Positions 22,321 through 33,816 of a stretch of DNA of 64,000 bases are shown here, piece after piece. Made by a program: the position numbers and the translations under genes. The notes under the pieces were generated by a model that saw only the letters and a list, made by a program, of their open reading frames with translations, did no database searches and was not told the origin of the DNA. The stretch's first letter is position 1, and every line of letters starts with the position of its first letter. This stretch comes from Corallium rubrum (Eukaryota; Cnidaria; Anthozoa; Scleralcyonacea; Coralliidae), in NCBI GenBank assembly GCA_964035015.1, contig OZ035997.1, positions 14,110,536-14,174,535 on the forward strand, given 5' to 3'.

Positions 22321-24448
22321 ACAAATTCAAACGTTCGCTGAAACCAATGGGAGGTGAAGGAATTGCTGCTAAATGGTTCAAAGTTATTCCAAAATTAGGG
22401 AAGCCATCATATGGTAGAATTTTGATGTCTTTGTGTTATTGCCAATTTAGCAGTATGTTGTGTTCAAGTGGAACATCAGAAGTTTGACAATGATCCAAAA
22501 GAAACAAGAAAGAAAAGTGTGTACATTGGAAAATGTACGCGTACATTACTTACCATGGTAGACTTGTAGACTAGAAACTTAGAAAGCATTTGATATACAT
22601 TTTGAATCCTGCATAAATATATATATATATATTTATATATAAAACCTTAGATGGGGGGCCCTATGGCGAGAACAGCTGTGCGTAATTTCTTGAATATTAA
22701 ATTTATTTTTTTTAAAGTATTTTCAAAATAGACGACATTGCCGACATTTTGCTGCCTATTTGTTCAAAAGGTCGAGGATTAAGTTCAGGTAGCCTGCTAA
22801 TACAGAAAGAGTGAAAATGAGTGCTGATAAGCTTCGCTACATATAACAATAAACAGACTACGTCACGTCCACATTTAACTTACGATTTCGGTTCCTGTTT
22901 CCAACAAAAAAATCTAATCTAGCCCGTTTCCTAGTCATAACCTTTAAAATGGCTCACCAAAAACACGCGTAAAACTATTGAAAAGTTCTGTCTTCTACCC
23001 GCGAGAAAGCAAGTTAACCTATTTGTAGCAAGTCTATAGGCAAGACCTTGTTAGTCAGTTGTACGTCAAAATTTGCACGGTGTCGTCTGTTTATACAGCC
23101 ACGCAGGTCTCGGATGGTTTCAAAGCTGTCCAATTCCGTGTAAACAATCTTTGTATAAATAGGCAGAGCCGCGCAATGTTTGGTCGGGTTCTGAATTTGT
23201 CAGGACGTGACTGGTAGTCTGTAGCCATCGATCCGCAATTATCATATCGCTTTTTGTTCCATGCAATATTGTTGGCGGCTGTGTTGCGGGGATTGAAAAG
23301 CAGTATTTCAAAACCGGTGTGTCCAAATTGATTTAAAATATACATTCTAGCCCAGCGGGCTATATAGTTATGCAATTCTTAGGGTTGTTCATGTAGAAGA
23401 TGGCCGTGGAGGCTGGAAAATTCGCATGTGAAATTCAGGTCTCTTGGGCGCTGTTTAGATTCATGGGCGGGACGGGACGTTAAGCTGGTATATTTTCCCG
23501 CTACTATATGCTACTATATTTTTCCTTTATCTCATTTCGTTTATATGAAGAATGTGTTTGCCGGGACCGGGACATGACTTGAGAGGACAATTTTCCCGCC
23601 TAGCCGGGACGATATGACCTGTACCGTTTCGAGTATTTATTTTGATTCTTAAGCTGTTTATTTGATACAAATGAGTGATAACGGCTAGTATATAGGAGGA
23701 CAGCAGCTCTTTGTAATACGTCAATTTATTTTTCTGTATTCTGGTTTTTACGACTTTCTACGTCATTTTCAGCCTGTAGAATTCTATTGAAAATATACAA
23801 AAGCGAAGACAAACGAAATTGAAAATAATTCAAAAGAAAATTTGAAAAGAAATCGACATCAAAAGGAAAATTACATATTTCGTACTTATTAAAAGTGTCC
23901 ATTGATCGTTTTCACTCACGTGATCAGTGGGCCAATTGGGGCGGAAGAATAGAGCTATTGGCGGCCATATTGGTGTACCATCTTTATCCTATGAGTAAAT
24001 TCCCATAGGATAAAGATGGTACACCAATATGGCCGCCATTTCATTGTTTTGGTACACCAATATGACCAGATGAAAACGATCCAGTATAGGTCTACATGGA
24101 ATAGCCTAGCCACAGCATCATCGATCATTCTCAATATAACCTTTATTTTTAAATAATTAAAATACATTTATACATTGATTTATATCGTTTATATGCCAAA
24201 ACGTGGCCCTAATAAGTTTTTCAAACATTAACATTGAACTATAATTGATACTCCGAAGATAATAATTACAAAATGGTGAATTAAACCATTCTTCCAACTG
24301 GAGTCGTTTACAATTTTAACAATTGATAAAGTATCCGTATTTTTTATTTTAACAAAGTTTAACGAACAGTAAATAACTGTTTAACTGAATAAGAATATTT
24401 ATTGGAATGTCTTTTTCTTGTGACTTTAACGACTTTGAACAATATTTT
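22321..24448. other. Convergent intergenic region between EXOSC9 and HMGB
   Basis: Holds the EXOSC9 3' untranslated region (a candidate AATAAA lies near 22848), a short (AT)n near 22617-22640, the MITE copy at 23903-24082 and an HMGB poly(A) signal AATAAA on the minus strand at 24398-24403. A minus-strand open frame at 23091-23375 shows no recognisable domain and is not called. Confidence 0.6.
23903..24082. repeat. GATCGTTTTCA-ended MITE, copy 3 of 3
   Basis: Ends TGATCGTTTTCACTCACGTG and TGAAAACGATCC. It carries an inner duplication of the CCCATAGGATAAAGATGG block in inverted order, unlike the other two copies. Confidence 0.75.
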
Positions 24449-27400
24449 TTATTTCACCAGTTCACGTTGCTTTTTTGATTTTGAGACACTTGCAGATTCA
24501 CTCTGCTTATTATACTCCTCCATTTCTTTGGCATATCTATCTTTGTCTTCTTCGGCCAACTTTACAAATTTTTCTTTTTGTTTTTCATTAATTGCCGACC
24601 ACAAAGACCCCAAAACCTTAGACACCTCAGTCATGACCAATTCAGGATGAGATTCCTTGACCTTTGGCCGTTCCTCCCCACAGAAGAACAAATAGGCTGA
24701 TCTGCAAATATTGAAATTTAAAAAAATGTTTAAAGAAATGTTTTCGTTGCTAAACGTTACACGAAGTGATTAAATATTAATGTCCCTGAAGGCTGAGGGA
24801 ACGAAGCCCGAAGGGACTCCTGGGTAGTCTGTCAGGTGTGTATTTCAGCAGTGGCGTACCGAAACAAGTTTGGGAGTCCAAAACGCGTAATTAAACAATT
24901 CGGGAAAAGAATAAAACTAAATGTTATGCATAGTTAAACAGTCTGACAATCAAAAACTGTTACCAAATAAATAGCAACAGTTGTTGCTATGGCAACAACG
25001 ACTTGTTGCTATGACAACAATGACGTTTCAAAATGGCTGCCAATTACTCTTCAAACTGGTGACCCCCCATTTTTTCCCATTAAAAATTCTGTAGAACGAA
25101 ATTTTTTAAAAATTAACAAACATGATTTTTCCGGAAAAAAGATTATTCGTTCTACAGAATTTTTTTTAAATCAGCCAATTGGGGGTCACCAAAGTTTTCT
25201 TCAAATTAAATTAGTTTGAAGGGTAATTGGCAGCCATTTTGAAACGTCTTTGTTGCCATAGCAACAACTGTTGCTATTTATTTGGTAACAGTTTTTGATT
25301 GTCAGACTGTCAACTATGCATACATTTAGTTTTATTCTTTTTCCGAATTGTTTATACACGTGTTTTGAACTCTCCAACTTGTATTTTCCATTTTTCAAGA
25401 AACTGTGTGGAGCAGCCTTAAAACCAAATCGGTCAGGAAATTTAGGATTTAAATGTCCTCGATACGCCACTGGTATTCAGGCTACTAATAATTACTGTCC
25501 GATCCCTTGTCAAATCAAATGGTCTGGGTCCAATTGTCCGTTTTATATCAACGATTTATATAGTCTGTTTAGATCTTTCCGCAAGCACGCGCACCGTTGA
25601 AAATAGTGCAATCAGCTCTGGCCTTAGCCAACATCTCCCGGCCCACGAAAATTTCCATCAGGCACCAGACAAGTGGTACAAGTCAGTTTTTCCTAATGCA
25701 TATATTACCCTTTGCAATATTGGACTGCATTGCATTGGGTTTCATGTGTGTTAAATATGGAAATTTTATTAGCAGTCCTCGTGCTCTGACCAGTCCGAAA
25801 CGATCGTTAATTAGCCAGTCGACTGGAATCAAAATGACGCGTAATTCTGCGTCGGGATTAGCCTGAGAAAATCAGACCCCATCTCAGGCGCAGGCCCCTC
25901 CCGCGCCCGGGCGCCCCCGCCTGAAATAGGCGGGGGCGCCCGGGCGCGGGAGGGGCCTGCGCCTGAGATGGGGTCTGATCATTGAACTCTAAGTAAACTG
26001 GAACGATAACTCGATGGCGTATCATGAAGCCAAAAATGGCGGACATGGGGGCCGCCATGCACGTCAATCCAAGTCCCTTTTACTGTATAACCGAGAGAAA
26101 ATGAAGCTGAATTTGGTGAACTGGGTTGCAAAAACAGCTTGAAATCAAACAAAAACTGAACTTGTTAACCACTTTTAGGCTTAAATCAAATTCCAATATA
26201 CCGTAGAGTACACACGTAAAAATCTCACAGCTTGTCAACAGGATGTGTTCGCAACAGGCTTGTAGCAAGGCTGTTAACAGGTTGTAACAATGCTGTTCAT
26301 TCAAAACGCTGCTACAACATTGTTACCATCAACCTGTTAACAACTTGTTGATTGCAGAGTGGTAACAGGTTGTTGGAACAACTTGTCATCAGTGTGTTGG
26401 AGTCATCAACCTTGTTACAAGTTGTCAACAACCTGTTACAGACATGTTAACAGACTGGGACAGCCAGTGCGAACACATGACGGTGACAGCCTGTTGAACA
26501 GCCTTGTAACAACTTGCTTGCAGGTCTGTAACAGCTTGTGCGTTTTTACGTGTGTAGGTGAACACTGACATGACGAGTAAAAACAAGGAAAACAGTAAAA
26601 ATATAAGCTCTCAAATGAAAGTCAACAATACGCAACCAAAATTGCCATTGGTTTGGACAAATATAAAGAAAATACATATGAAACCCAGGTTTAAAATGAA
26701 AAGGTTGTTTATAAAAACAGTTGGGTTTTAAATTTTTCAATTTCCAGTAGGAAAAAAACAACAAAATGCACTTTACCGTTTGTTATTACAGCTCTGGAAT
26801 TACTCTTCGTATCGAAAAATGTCAGATTTAGCATTTCCACAACTGAAACTTGAGTTAAAGCTATAATTTAGCATTATCTTATTACTAATTCTTGGCAAGA
26901 CAACCTTCAAACGTTTGAGATAACAAAGAAAAATAAGAGAAACCTGCATTTTCCGTACGAGTTTCGGACTCGAATTTTGCTTTTGTTCGGCAGATATTTC
27001 GTCATTCAATCCATTTTCGTGTGTAGAAATTGTTCAGGTACAAGGCCAATAAACCCAATACATACCATCTTCTTCGTTTTCATCTATAAAAAAACTTTAG
27101 GTCTAAAGAATGGTTGTTTTTTGCAGCGAGTTTTCAGTTTTACATTGTACGTGCCGCTCATAGGTTCTGTTGACGTCAGACGAACAAGGGTGAATTTCGT
27201 TTTCAACCAATCAGCGCATTTGTTTACGTTTTGGCTCTAAGCCAATCAGAATGCGTAAATGTTGTTTACTTCCGGTTACAATATGAATTTCAATGCGAAA
27301 AATAGGGTCTTAAATAAAGCCTTGGGGGGTCAGGATTTTTATTTGTTTTTATTGAATTTAACTGAATCAAGTAAAATATAAAATTTTCGAAAAATTTGCC

Positions 27401-30400
27401 GCTGGGATTTGTGTTTAATGGCGTAGTTTTAAAATTACTGGCATTCGAACAACGGCGCACGCAAGCAGACACGCGTGTACATGTAAAAATATAAGTGGCC
27501 AAAAATAGACATAACGTGTCATATTGTATTGACATATATAGGAAGTGAAAGAGCAGGCATATGAGCGGAAATATTTTATAGTTCAGATTGTTCGGCCGCT
27601 CGGGGAAAGAGAGCATTTTCGAATTCCGGATCAGGTGGCGAATGGTCATTTATATATGACCAAAAGGGGTGATGACCATATTTGTTGATATAGAACATTT
27701 AAAAACAATAAAATATGACTCACGATATCGCAGTTTAATGGTTGGGTGGCTGAACATGTTGCCAAGAAGCAATTCTTGAGATAAGACCTCCAATGGCGCG
27801 TTCGTCGTTGGTGGATTGTTCATTGAAGTCATCAATGTCTTCGTCGTCGCTCGACTCGCTATCATCATCGCTCGTGTCCTGATCGCTCGTGTCGTTTGTT
27901 TCATTAGAAGATGCTACGGTGAAATTTGTGACAGTGTTGTTTGCCGTTTTCCCCAAGCTCACCGCTTTTGACTCGAGAAGGGAATTACAAATGGCACATA
28001 CACTGATATATGGGAGGTTACATTCAAGGTGGAAGGAGTGTCCACAGCCTCGAAAAATGCGCCACAATGGACTAACTCGGTCGCATTCCATCTTGTCACA
28101 TTTACTGTTTCAATGGAAATTAAAGGTACAATATGTTATGATTCATATTTACAGTAAATCATCATGTGTATCAAATCATATAATTTTTGTTCATGCACGC
28201 TTACTACGGTTTACAGGATATTTAGCTGATTTGGTAAATAGATTTTTCTCCATGTTGTCAGTTGTGTGTTAATGCGTTGATACAAATTTAGTCATTTTTT
28301 TTATTATCATGGAGCAAAAAGCTATTTACTAAAACAGAAACTAACCCTTGAGGCTTGATATAGTTTTGTACTGAACTTACATTGCTGGGTTAGGGGGTCT
28401 TTCGATGGATGTGAATCCCAGTGGTAAAACTCTTTGGGTGACAACCTTGTTTCCAAACAAGTTTGGTAATTGCCACTTTGTTGTGTTCTTGTTTTGTCCT
28501 CGGACTCTTGGCAGTAATACAGCTTTGCCTGGATTGTTGTGCAGCACTCCAAACTTCTCAGTTAAAAACTCAGCAGCCTTGACTTTCAATTTTGTTATTG
28601 TTTTCCTGCTGAAATTGAACTTCTTTGGTGGCACAAACATTGACTTAAATGAATGCAGTTCTTGCTTACATGCATCAATCTCCTTTGCCTTTAGACTGAT
28701 TTGCTCAGCATTGTCAGTGGCATTTGTTCTTGCTCGCAGTACAGAGTGGAAATTTTCAACTGGGTACTCATCGAAGGCCACCAATGCTTGACGAAGTGTG
28801 TGGTACATAGGATGGTTGTTCTCTTGCCAATACCTGAATGTTGACAGAACTACCAACAGCGCCTTGTCATAATGACGCCTTTGGAACACCATGAACATGA
28901 CCCAACAGCGCAACATAGACTTGCAATATAAATCATAGTCGTTACATTTAAACACAATAGAGTAGATGCTTAACACAAGTGGCACGTAATTATCAACAAG
29001 GTTGACAAGGGTAAGGAACTCAATTTCTTTACAATGGCAGAAAACTGACAGAATGCTTTCTCGAACAAGTGTCCAGCCACCATATAGGACCTCGAGTAAT
29101 AGGGACACTCTCCATGGCTGCGGCTTCTTTGCTAATTTTGCCTTTTTTCCAAACAGGAGGGAATACAGCTCTGCAAAAATGGGATGGAAATGCTTCAGGA
29201 CACACTCCCGTGAATTTAAGGAAATATGCAAGGGACCGATCAGTGGCACAACATTCTGACAAACGGTAGGTAAAGAAACTTTAGCCAAATTATAAACCAG
29301 TTGTCGCATGAAGAACTGTGTAGGCCAGTCCCCCATGAATGGAGCCAGAAAATTGCTGAGGTAGATTTCCAAACCATTGGAAAGCATGTGCTTAAATACA
29401 GTGAGGAGATCTTCATATGATTTCAAAGGCAAATGGAGGCTGTCAATTAATTTGGTGTTTTCCATGCATCTCATTTTCTGTATTTCTGTTTGCTGGTAGT
29501 CGTGTAACAGGAGCCTGTGTCGCTCAGCTTCAGGGTCAAAGTACTTGACTAGCACCCAGTCTGGCATAGTTGTGGCATAGCTCTGTGATAGACCAGCCAT
29601 ATTGCTACCAATTTGTTGAGACAAATGTTCAGGCTGAACTGGAGTAGGAGGTAACAAAGGTGTGTGAAGACCTTCCTTCGAGATGGCTTTAACATTTGGG
29701 AACACTTTTACTAACAACGTGCTCATATGAACTGCTTGTGTTTGTGTTTTTGCTTCAGGACGGTGCTTTGTGTGAATGTTATGATAGTCATCTATGCAGA
29801 ACACAAGAAAATGTTCATTTTCCACTACTTCCTGAAAGAAACTGGCAACATTATCTAAATGTAAAGCGGCAGATGATTGCGTTGCAGCCTTGACCGTACG
29901 AGGATGTGCTGCCACTCCAAGATTCCTTAGGGACGCCAAGCCTCGGTCGCTTATACCAAATTGCTGGAGTGTTCTAGAAAGCGTTATCTGGAACCAGTTA
30001 GCTCTTTGCGAATGTGAGTACATCATAATGTATATCACCACCATTGTGCGAAGTTTGGCAAGATGTTTTCTTTCATCCGACATTCTGTCCGAGCTTATTA
30101 CATTAAGCAAAACTTTAAACAGCTTTTCAGCACCAACTTGCTTGCAAATTTTTTCAAATTCACTGGGATTCATTTCCGGACATTGGTTGAAAACACTTGA
30201 AAAATAGCAACATAATTTGTCCAGATCATTCTTAAAGTCAGCAACAGATGATGATGCCTGTTGACGTAGCTGCTCATACTCATCCTTGGAAATAAAAATA
30301 CTTTCATCTGTTTGGACCTCTTTCTCATGGTAGGTTTTACTTGTTCCTGCATGGTCAGTCTGTTCAAAATCATCAAGGAGCTTTTGACTTGGGCTGCTTA

Positions 30401-33400
30401 AGGTGATTGTTGATTGGCTATCTTGACTGCTTTTCTCAGTGTTCTGACTATCAGTAACAATTATCGAACTTGTATTTCCTACATCTATTGCAGGTGAACC
30501 AAGAACAACAGGAGGGCTGGTGTCATAATTTTCAACAGTAACAACTTCATCTTGGCCAATGAGCACTGCAGTATCATTTTCGACCTGGACAACTGGTGCT
30601 TTATCATCCTTCTTGTGTCTTGGATTTTGCAGTAATACTCGAAGCTAATTTGAACAATATATACAGTACCCTTCAGTAACTGTTATGACAACATTTTACC
30701 ACATAAGTAGCAAATATGACAGAAATTAATAAAGGTTTAGTTAATTATTAATATAATTACTGTAATTAATTATTAATTTAAGCTATTAACATTTCTAACC
30801 TGTCTAACCACATTGTTGAACTATTTTGCTTAGACAATTTGAGACAGAAAATTGATTGCATTTCTTTGGATTTCCAAGCCTTGTTGAAAACCAGCTTGGT
30901 TATTATTTGGAATATTCCAAAAAATCAGTGTCAGCAGTTTTGCCAACCAGTGGCATGCTGGCTCCTATTCGGCAATGATGGCCAGCTGAAAATTTTGCAC
31001 GCCTCAATATAAATTTTCCAAAATATGTGTCAACAGGGGGGGGGGGGGGAGGGGTGAGGTTTGATGGTTTTGTATGTATAATTGACCATTTTTGTTTTAT
31101 TTCACACAATTTTGATGCCCTCTAAGCTTTTGCACCCTCTGAAAATCCATGGGGATTTGCCAGCATGCTACTGTTGTTAAGATAATAAAGGTTGGCATAA
31201 CAAAAATAGTTAATATATATTTATTGTAATGTATTCTTCCTCTTTTTTAGTATAATACTTATCAATCTTTCAATTTATCAAATCTCTGTAATATAACAAC
31301 TATAACAATGTATTTTCTGATTAGTGAACTGTTTTAAGCAGGAACAAAACTTTTTAAAACTAGGGGTCTTTAACAAAAAGCCTGTAAAGGTTTCAATAGA
31401 CCTCTAGCCCTATCACTAGATTGTATTTAATTTGTAAACGAAAACCACTTTAATTTTGTATATATGGGCGAATCAATAAATAAATAATAAATAAATAAAT
31501 TGGTTTGCAAATATTTTTTACCTTGGTTTCTATTGTTTTTGCATTATATGTTGCCAAGTATTTTGTGAAAACTCGCTTTTGAAGGCATTTTTGGAGACAA
31601 TCACTGCAAACGTTTGTCACTGTTGGTGACTTGATTCCATGTTCTTCCATTAAACATTTTTCAAACGTGTTTGCCAAATCCGACAAACCATTCCTACGAA
31701 GGTTAATGCCATTTACATTTTCACCACTTCCCCACTTTTCGTGAAAGTGACGATTATTACACGCTCTGGGATATTTAGGCATTTTAGCTCTGAAAAAAGC
31801 TGTTGTCTTGTTGAGAAAGTGTGTTCGAAAATGGAAAACAAGTTGAGGCTATTAAAAGTTTAGTTTTTGGCGCGAATTGCTTTGATTGATTTGATTGGCT
31901 GTTGCAAAACTTAGAAGACAAAAAACATCACATTTATCGTTTACAAAGTCAAAGAGGAGGGTCATGACCAGTTAAGTTTGCAAGAGGAGAATTATTTTCG
32001 AATGTGGTACATCGTAGCTTGTGTTATGTAGAACACACTAAGTCTAAGATAGTATGTACGCACTGACAGTTGTATTGAATATTTATATTGGACTGCTAAC
32101 ACGTTTTTAAAGTTTCTTAGTTTCAGAATAATTCTCATTTGAGGGAAACTTTTAAAAACAATATACTGTATGCTTGGTTGCCGAAAATGAATTTTACGTT
32201 GTCTGCTTGCGTGCGCCGTTGTTCGAATGCCAGTAATTTTAAAACTACGCCATTAAACACAAATCCCAGCGGCAAATTTTTCGAAAATTTTATATTTTAC
32301 TTGATTCAGTTAAATTCAATAAAAACAAATAAAAATCCTGACCCCCCCAAGGCTTTATTTAAGACCCTATTTTTCGCATTGAAATTCATATTGTAACCGG
32401 AAGTAAACAACATTTACGCATTCTGATTGGCTTAGAGCCAAAACGTAAACAAATGCGCTGATTGGTCGAAAACGAAATTCACCCTTGTTCGTCAGACGTG
32501 CAATGGCGACCCCCAGCGGCCGGAAGTTTGACTTCACCCAATCATAGGGCCCTTCTTATGGAGTTAACGTTCCAGTTTAATATTTAGAGTTCAATGGGTC
32601 TGATTTTCTCAGGCTACGTCGGGATAAAAGTTATTTCAATTCATAACATTAGGAGTATAACGAATTCAGAAGTGTAAATGAAAAAGCAAATGAATCCTGC
32701 TGATGCCTTGGCCTGATGTTATGAATTGAAATACTATTGTATGTTTTATCTCACGCGTCATCGAGATTACGAACTGGCTTATATTAAATTTATGTAACAG
32801 TAATAAAGGTGTCTTAAGATCAGGAGTTGTTGTTTTTTATATAAACGCTTATGAGTTTTAAAATAATAAAATGATTTAATTTGCATGCAGATAGTCATTA
32901 AAATAATCACTGTTTTGACATTCTTCAAAAAGTGTTCCACCAGAGGCAATGCCAAACTCTACTTTTTTTATAAGTGAGATTCCGTTCATATCTACTCTTC
33001 GAATACACGAGCATATTAAAATTTTTTTTACAATTCATAATTCAGTAATTTTGGTGAGCACAACTCCGATGCACATGGACAGCCCCTTGGTGATTTGTTG
33101 AATAAATATTTGAGAACGTCAACTACCGACTAAACTTAACTGTTTTGGCTTCACAATGCAAATTTCCTGTGGGCAATGAACATATTGTGTGGACAAAGCC
33201 ATAGGCCACAGGGAATTTTAAACAACAATGTGTTATAAATAATTTTATTTATGTCAAGTGCTATTCTCTTAGGTCAAGTATTTAATAATGACTGTTCGAA
33301 GTTATTTTATACGTCCATTGTGGTGAGCAAGAATTAGCGAGAGGTACTATAGCCTTTAAAGCACCAAACCACTGCCTGGTACATTTTTTCAATGACAGAC

Positions 33401-33816
33401 AAACCCGAGTTTAAAATGTGTACTTTAAAACAGCAAAAGCCATCAAAACCCTAGCTTTCTTAGGACAAGTTTCAAACTTACTTATTTCTTTTAGGATGAT
33501 TTTCGTCATCTCGTCTCTTCCTTTTGCGAGATTTCTTTGGAGTTTCTTCGTCCTCGCTAGGGGTGTAATTCGCCATTTCTTGGTCGTATCTCGTCTTGTC
33601 TGCTTCGGCTAGCTTGTAGAATGGAGCCTTTTCCTCGTCGTCTAGACACTTCCACTTTTCGCCACAAAATTTTGACAGTTCTGCAAAGCTTGGTGTGTCT
33701 TCTTCACCATTTTCTTTGTTTCTTGCTCGCCTGGCTTCACGTTCACTTTGAACGAAGAAGGCGTACGCTGTAGTTCTTCCCTTTGGCTTGTTGGGATCCT
33801 TCTTACTTCTTACCAT
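24449..33816 (-). CDS. HMGB-type protein with two HMG boxes, two exons
   Basis: Exon 1 is 33816-33482 and exon 2 is 24701-24449 (minus strand), joined phase-correctly by GTAAGT..TTTGCAG into 195 residues. Box A (about residues 7-84) has TTAYAFFVQ, FAELSKFCGEKWK and KAPFYKLAEADKTRYDQEM. A Lys/Arg linker (KKSRKRKRRDDE) leads to box B (about 112-178), whose SAYLFFCGEERPK is split at the junction, followed by LGSLWSAINEKQKEKFVKLA. Known role of the family: DNA-bending chromatin architectural proteins of the nucleus. The usual C-terminal acidic run is missing; the protein ends in a short Ser/Lys tail. A poly(A) signal follows 45 bp after the stop. The 8.8-kb intron contains a complete transposon on the same strand. 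Confidence 0.88.
24868..25417. mobile_element. TTAA-flanked fold-back element, copy 2, left end truncated
   Basis: Homologous to 10322-10997: shared GTTTGGGAGTCCAAAAC, CAACAGTTGTTGCTATG and GGCTGCCAATTACTCTTCAAA blocks in both arms. Right end GTGTGGAGCAGCC followed by TTAA. The left outermost bases are missing. Lies in the HMGB intron. Confidence 0.75.
25850..26090 (+). repeat. Interspersed repeat interrupted by a GC-rich perfect palindrome
   Basis: The segment AGCCTGAGAAAATCAGACCC..ATTGAACTCTAA..AAACTGGAACG is matched in inverted orientation at 32495-32650, just beyond the other end of the transposon. Here it is split by a palindrome at 25871-25979 with 52-bp arms and the 5-nt centre GAAAT, rich in GCGCCCGGGCGCC. 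Confidence 0.7.
26209..26556. repeat. MITE with TACACACGTAAAAA ends and degenerate inner repeats
   Basis: Outer inverted ends TACACACGTAAAAA (26209-26222) and complement (26543-26556). The inside is a chain of diverged copies, in both orientations, of blocks like GTTACAAGTTGTCAACAACC. Confidence 0.75.
27179..27471 (+). repeat. Left terminal inverted repeat of the 5.3-kb DNA transposon
   Basis: 293 bp beginning GACGAACAAGGGTGAATTTC. It matches the complement of 32200-32493 with only about one substitution and one extra G in a G run by eye. Confidence 0.9.
27735..31782 (-). CDS. Transposase-like protein of the 5.3-kb element, three exons, C-terminal RING-like finger
   Basis: Minus-strand exons 31782-31522, 30644-28381 and 28104-27735 join in phase (0, then 2) into 964 residues without a stop. 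Part 1 (about 1-87) has a CSDCLQKC cysteine cluster. The large middle exon has a conserved-looking core: FCIDDYHNIHTKHRPEA, FMGDWPTQFFMRQLVY, VVPLIGPLHISLN, then FRYWQENNHPMYHTLRQAL. The aspartates in DDYH and GDW and the LGPLH/W pattern resemble proteins described as DUF6589, a transposon-associated family of eukaryotes; that link is from memory and needs a profile search. The last exon has KCDKMEC..RGCGHSFHLECNLP..CAIC, a RING-H2-like zinc ligand order, then an acidic Ser/Asp/Glu tail. It lies inside matching terminal inverted repeats, so it very likely acts on them. Confidence 0.75.
32200..32493 (-). repeat. Right terminal inverted repeat of the 5.3-kb DNA transposon
   Basis: 294 bp, the complement of the left TIR, ending at GTTCGTC 32493. 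Confidence 0.9.
32495..32650 (-). repeat. Inverted copy of the 25850-26090 repeat
   Basis: On the minus strand reads AGCCTGAGAAAATCAGACCC, ATTGAACTCTAAAT, AAACTGGAACGTTAACTC without the GC palindrome. It abuts the right TIR. Confidence 0.65.

Larger units (their letters stand above)
27179..32493 (-). mobile_element. Complete young DNA transposon with 293-bp TIRs, inserted in the HMGB intron
   Basis: Outer ends are GACGAACAAGGG and its complement; inner TIR limits are 27471 and 32200. GACGT occurs at both outer flanks (27172-27176 and 32495-32499) and may be the target duplication, although it fits only if the termini are taken slightly asymmetrically. Near-identity of the TIRs and an open spliced gene argue for recent insertion. 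Superfamily unassigned. Confidence 0.85.

Noticed and set aside
23091..23375. 94-codon minus-strand frame
   Set aside because: No recognisable domain, no splice context, no start-context or neighbour support.
28405..28791. Plus-strand frames over the transposase exon (28405-28791, 29002-29259, 29890-30207)
   Set aside because: Antisense shadows of the long minus-strand coding exon, with no domain of their own.
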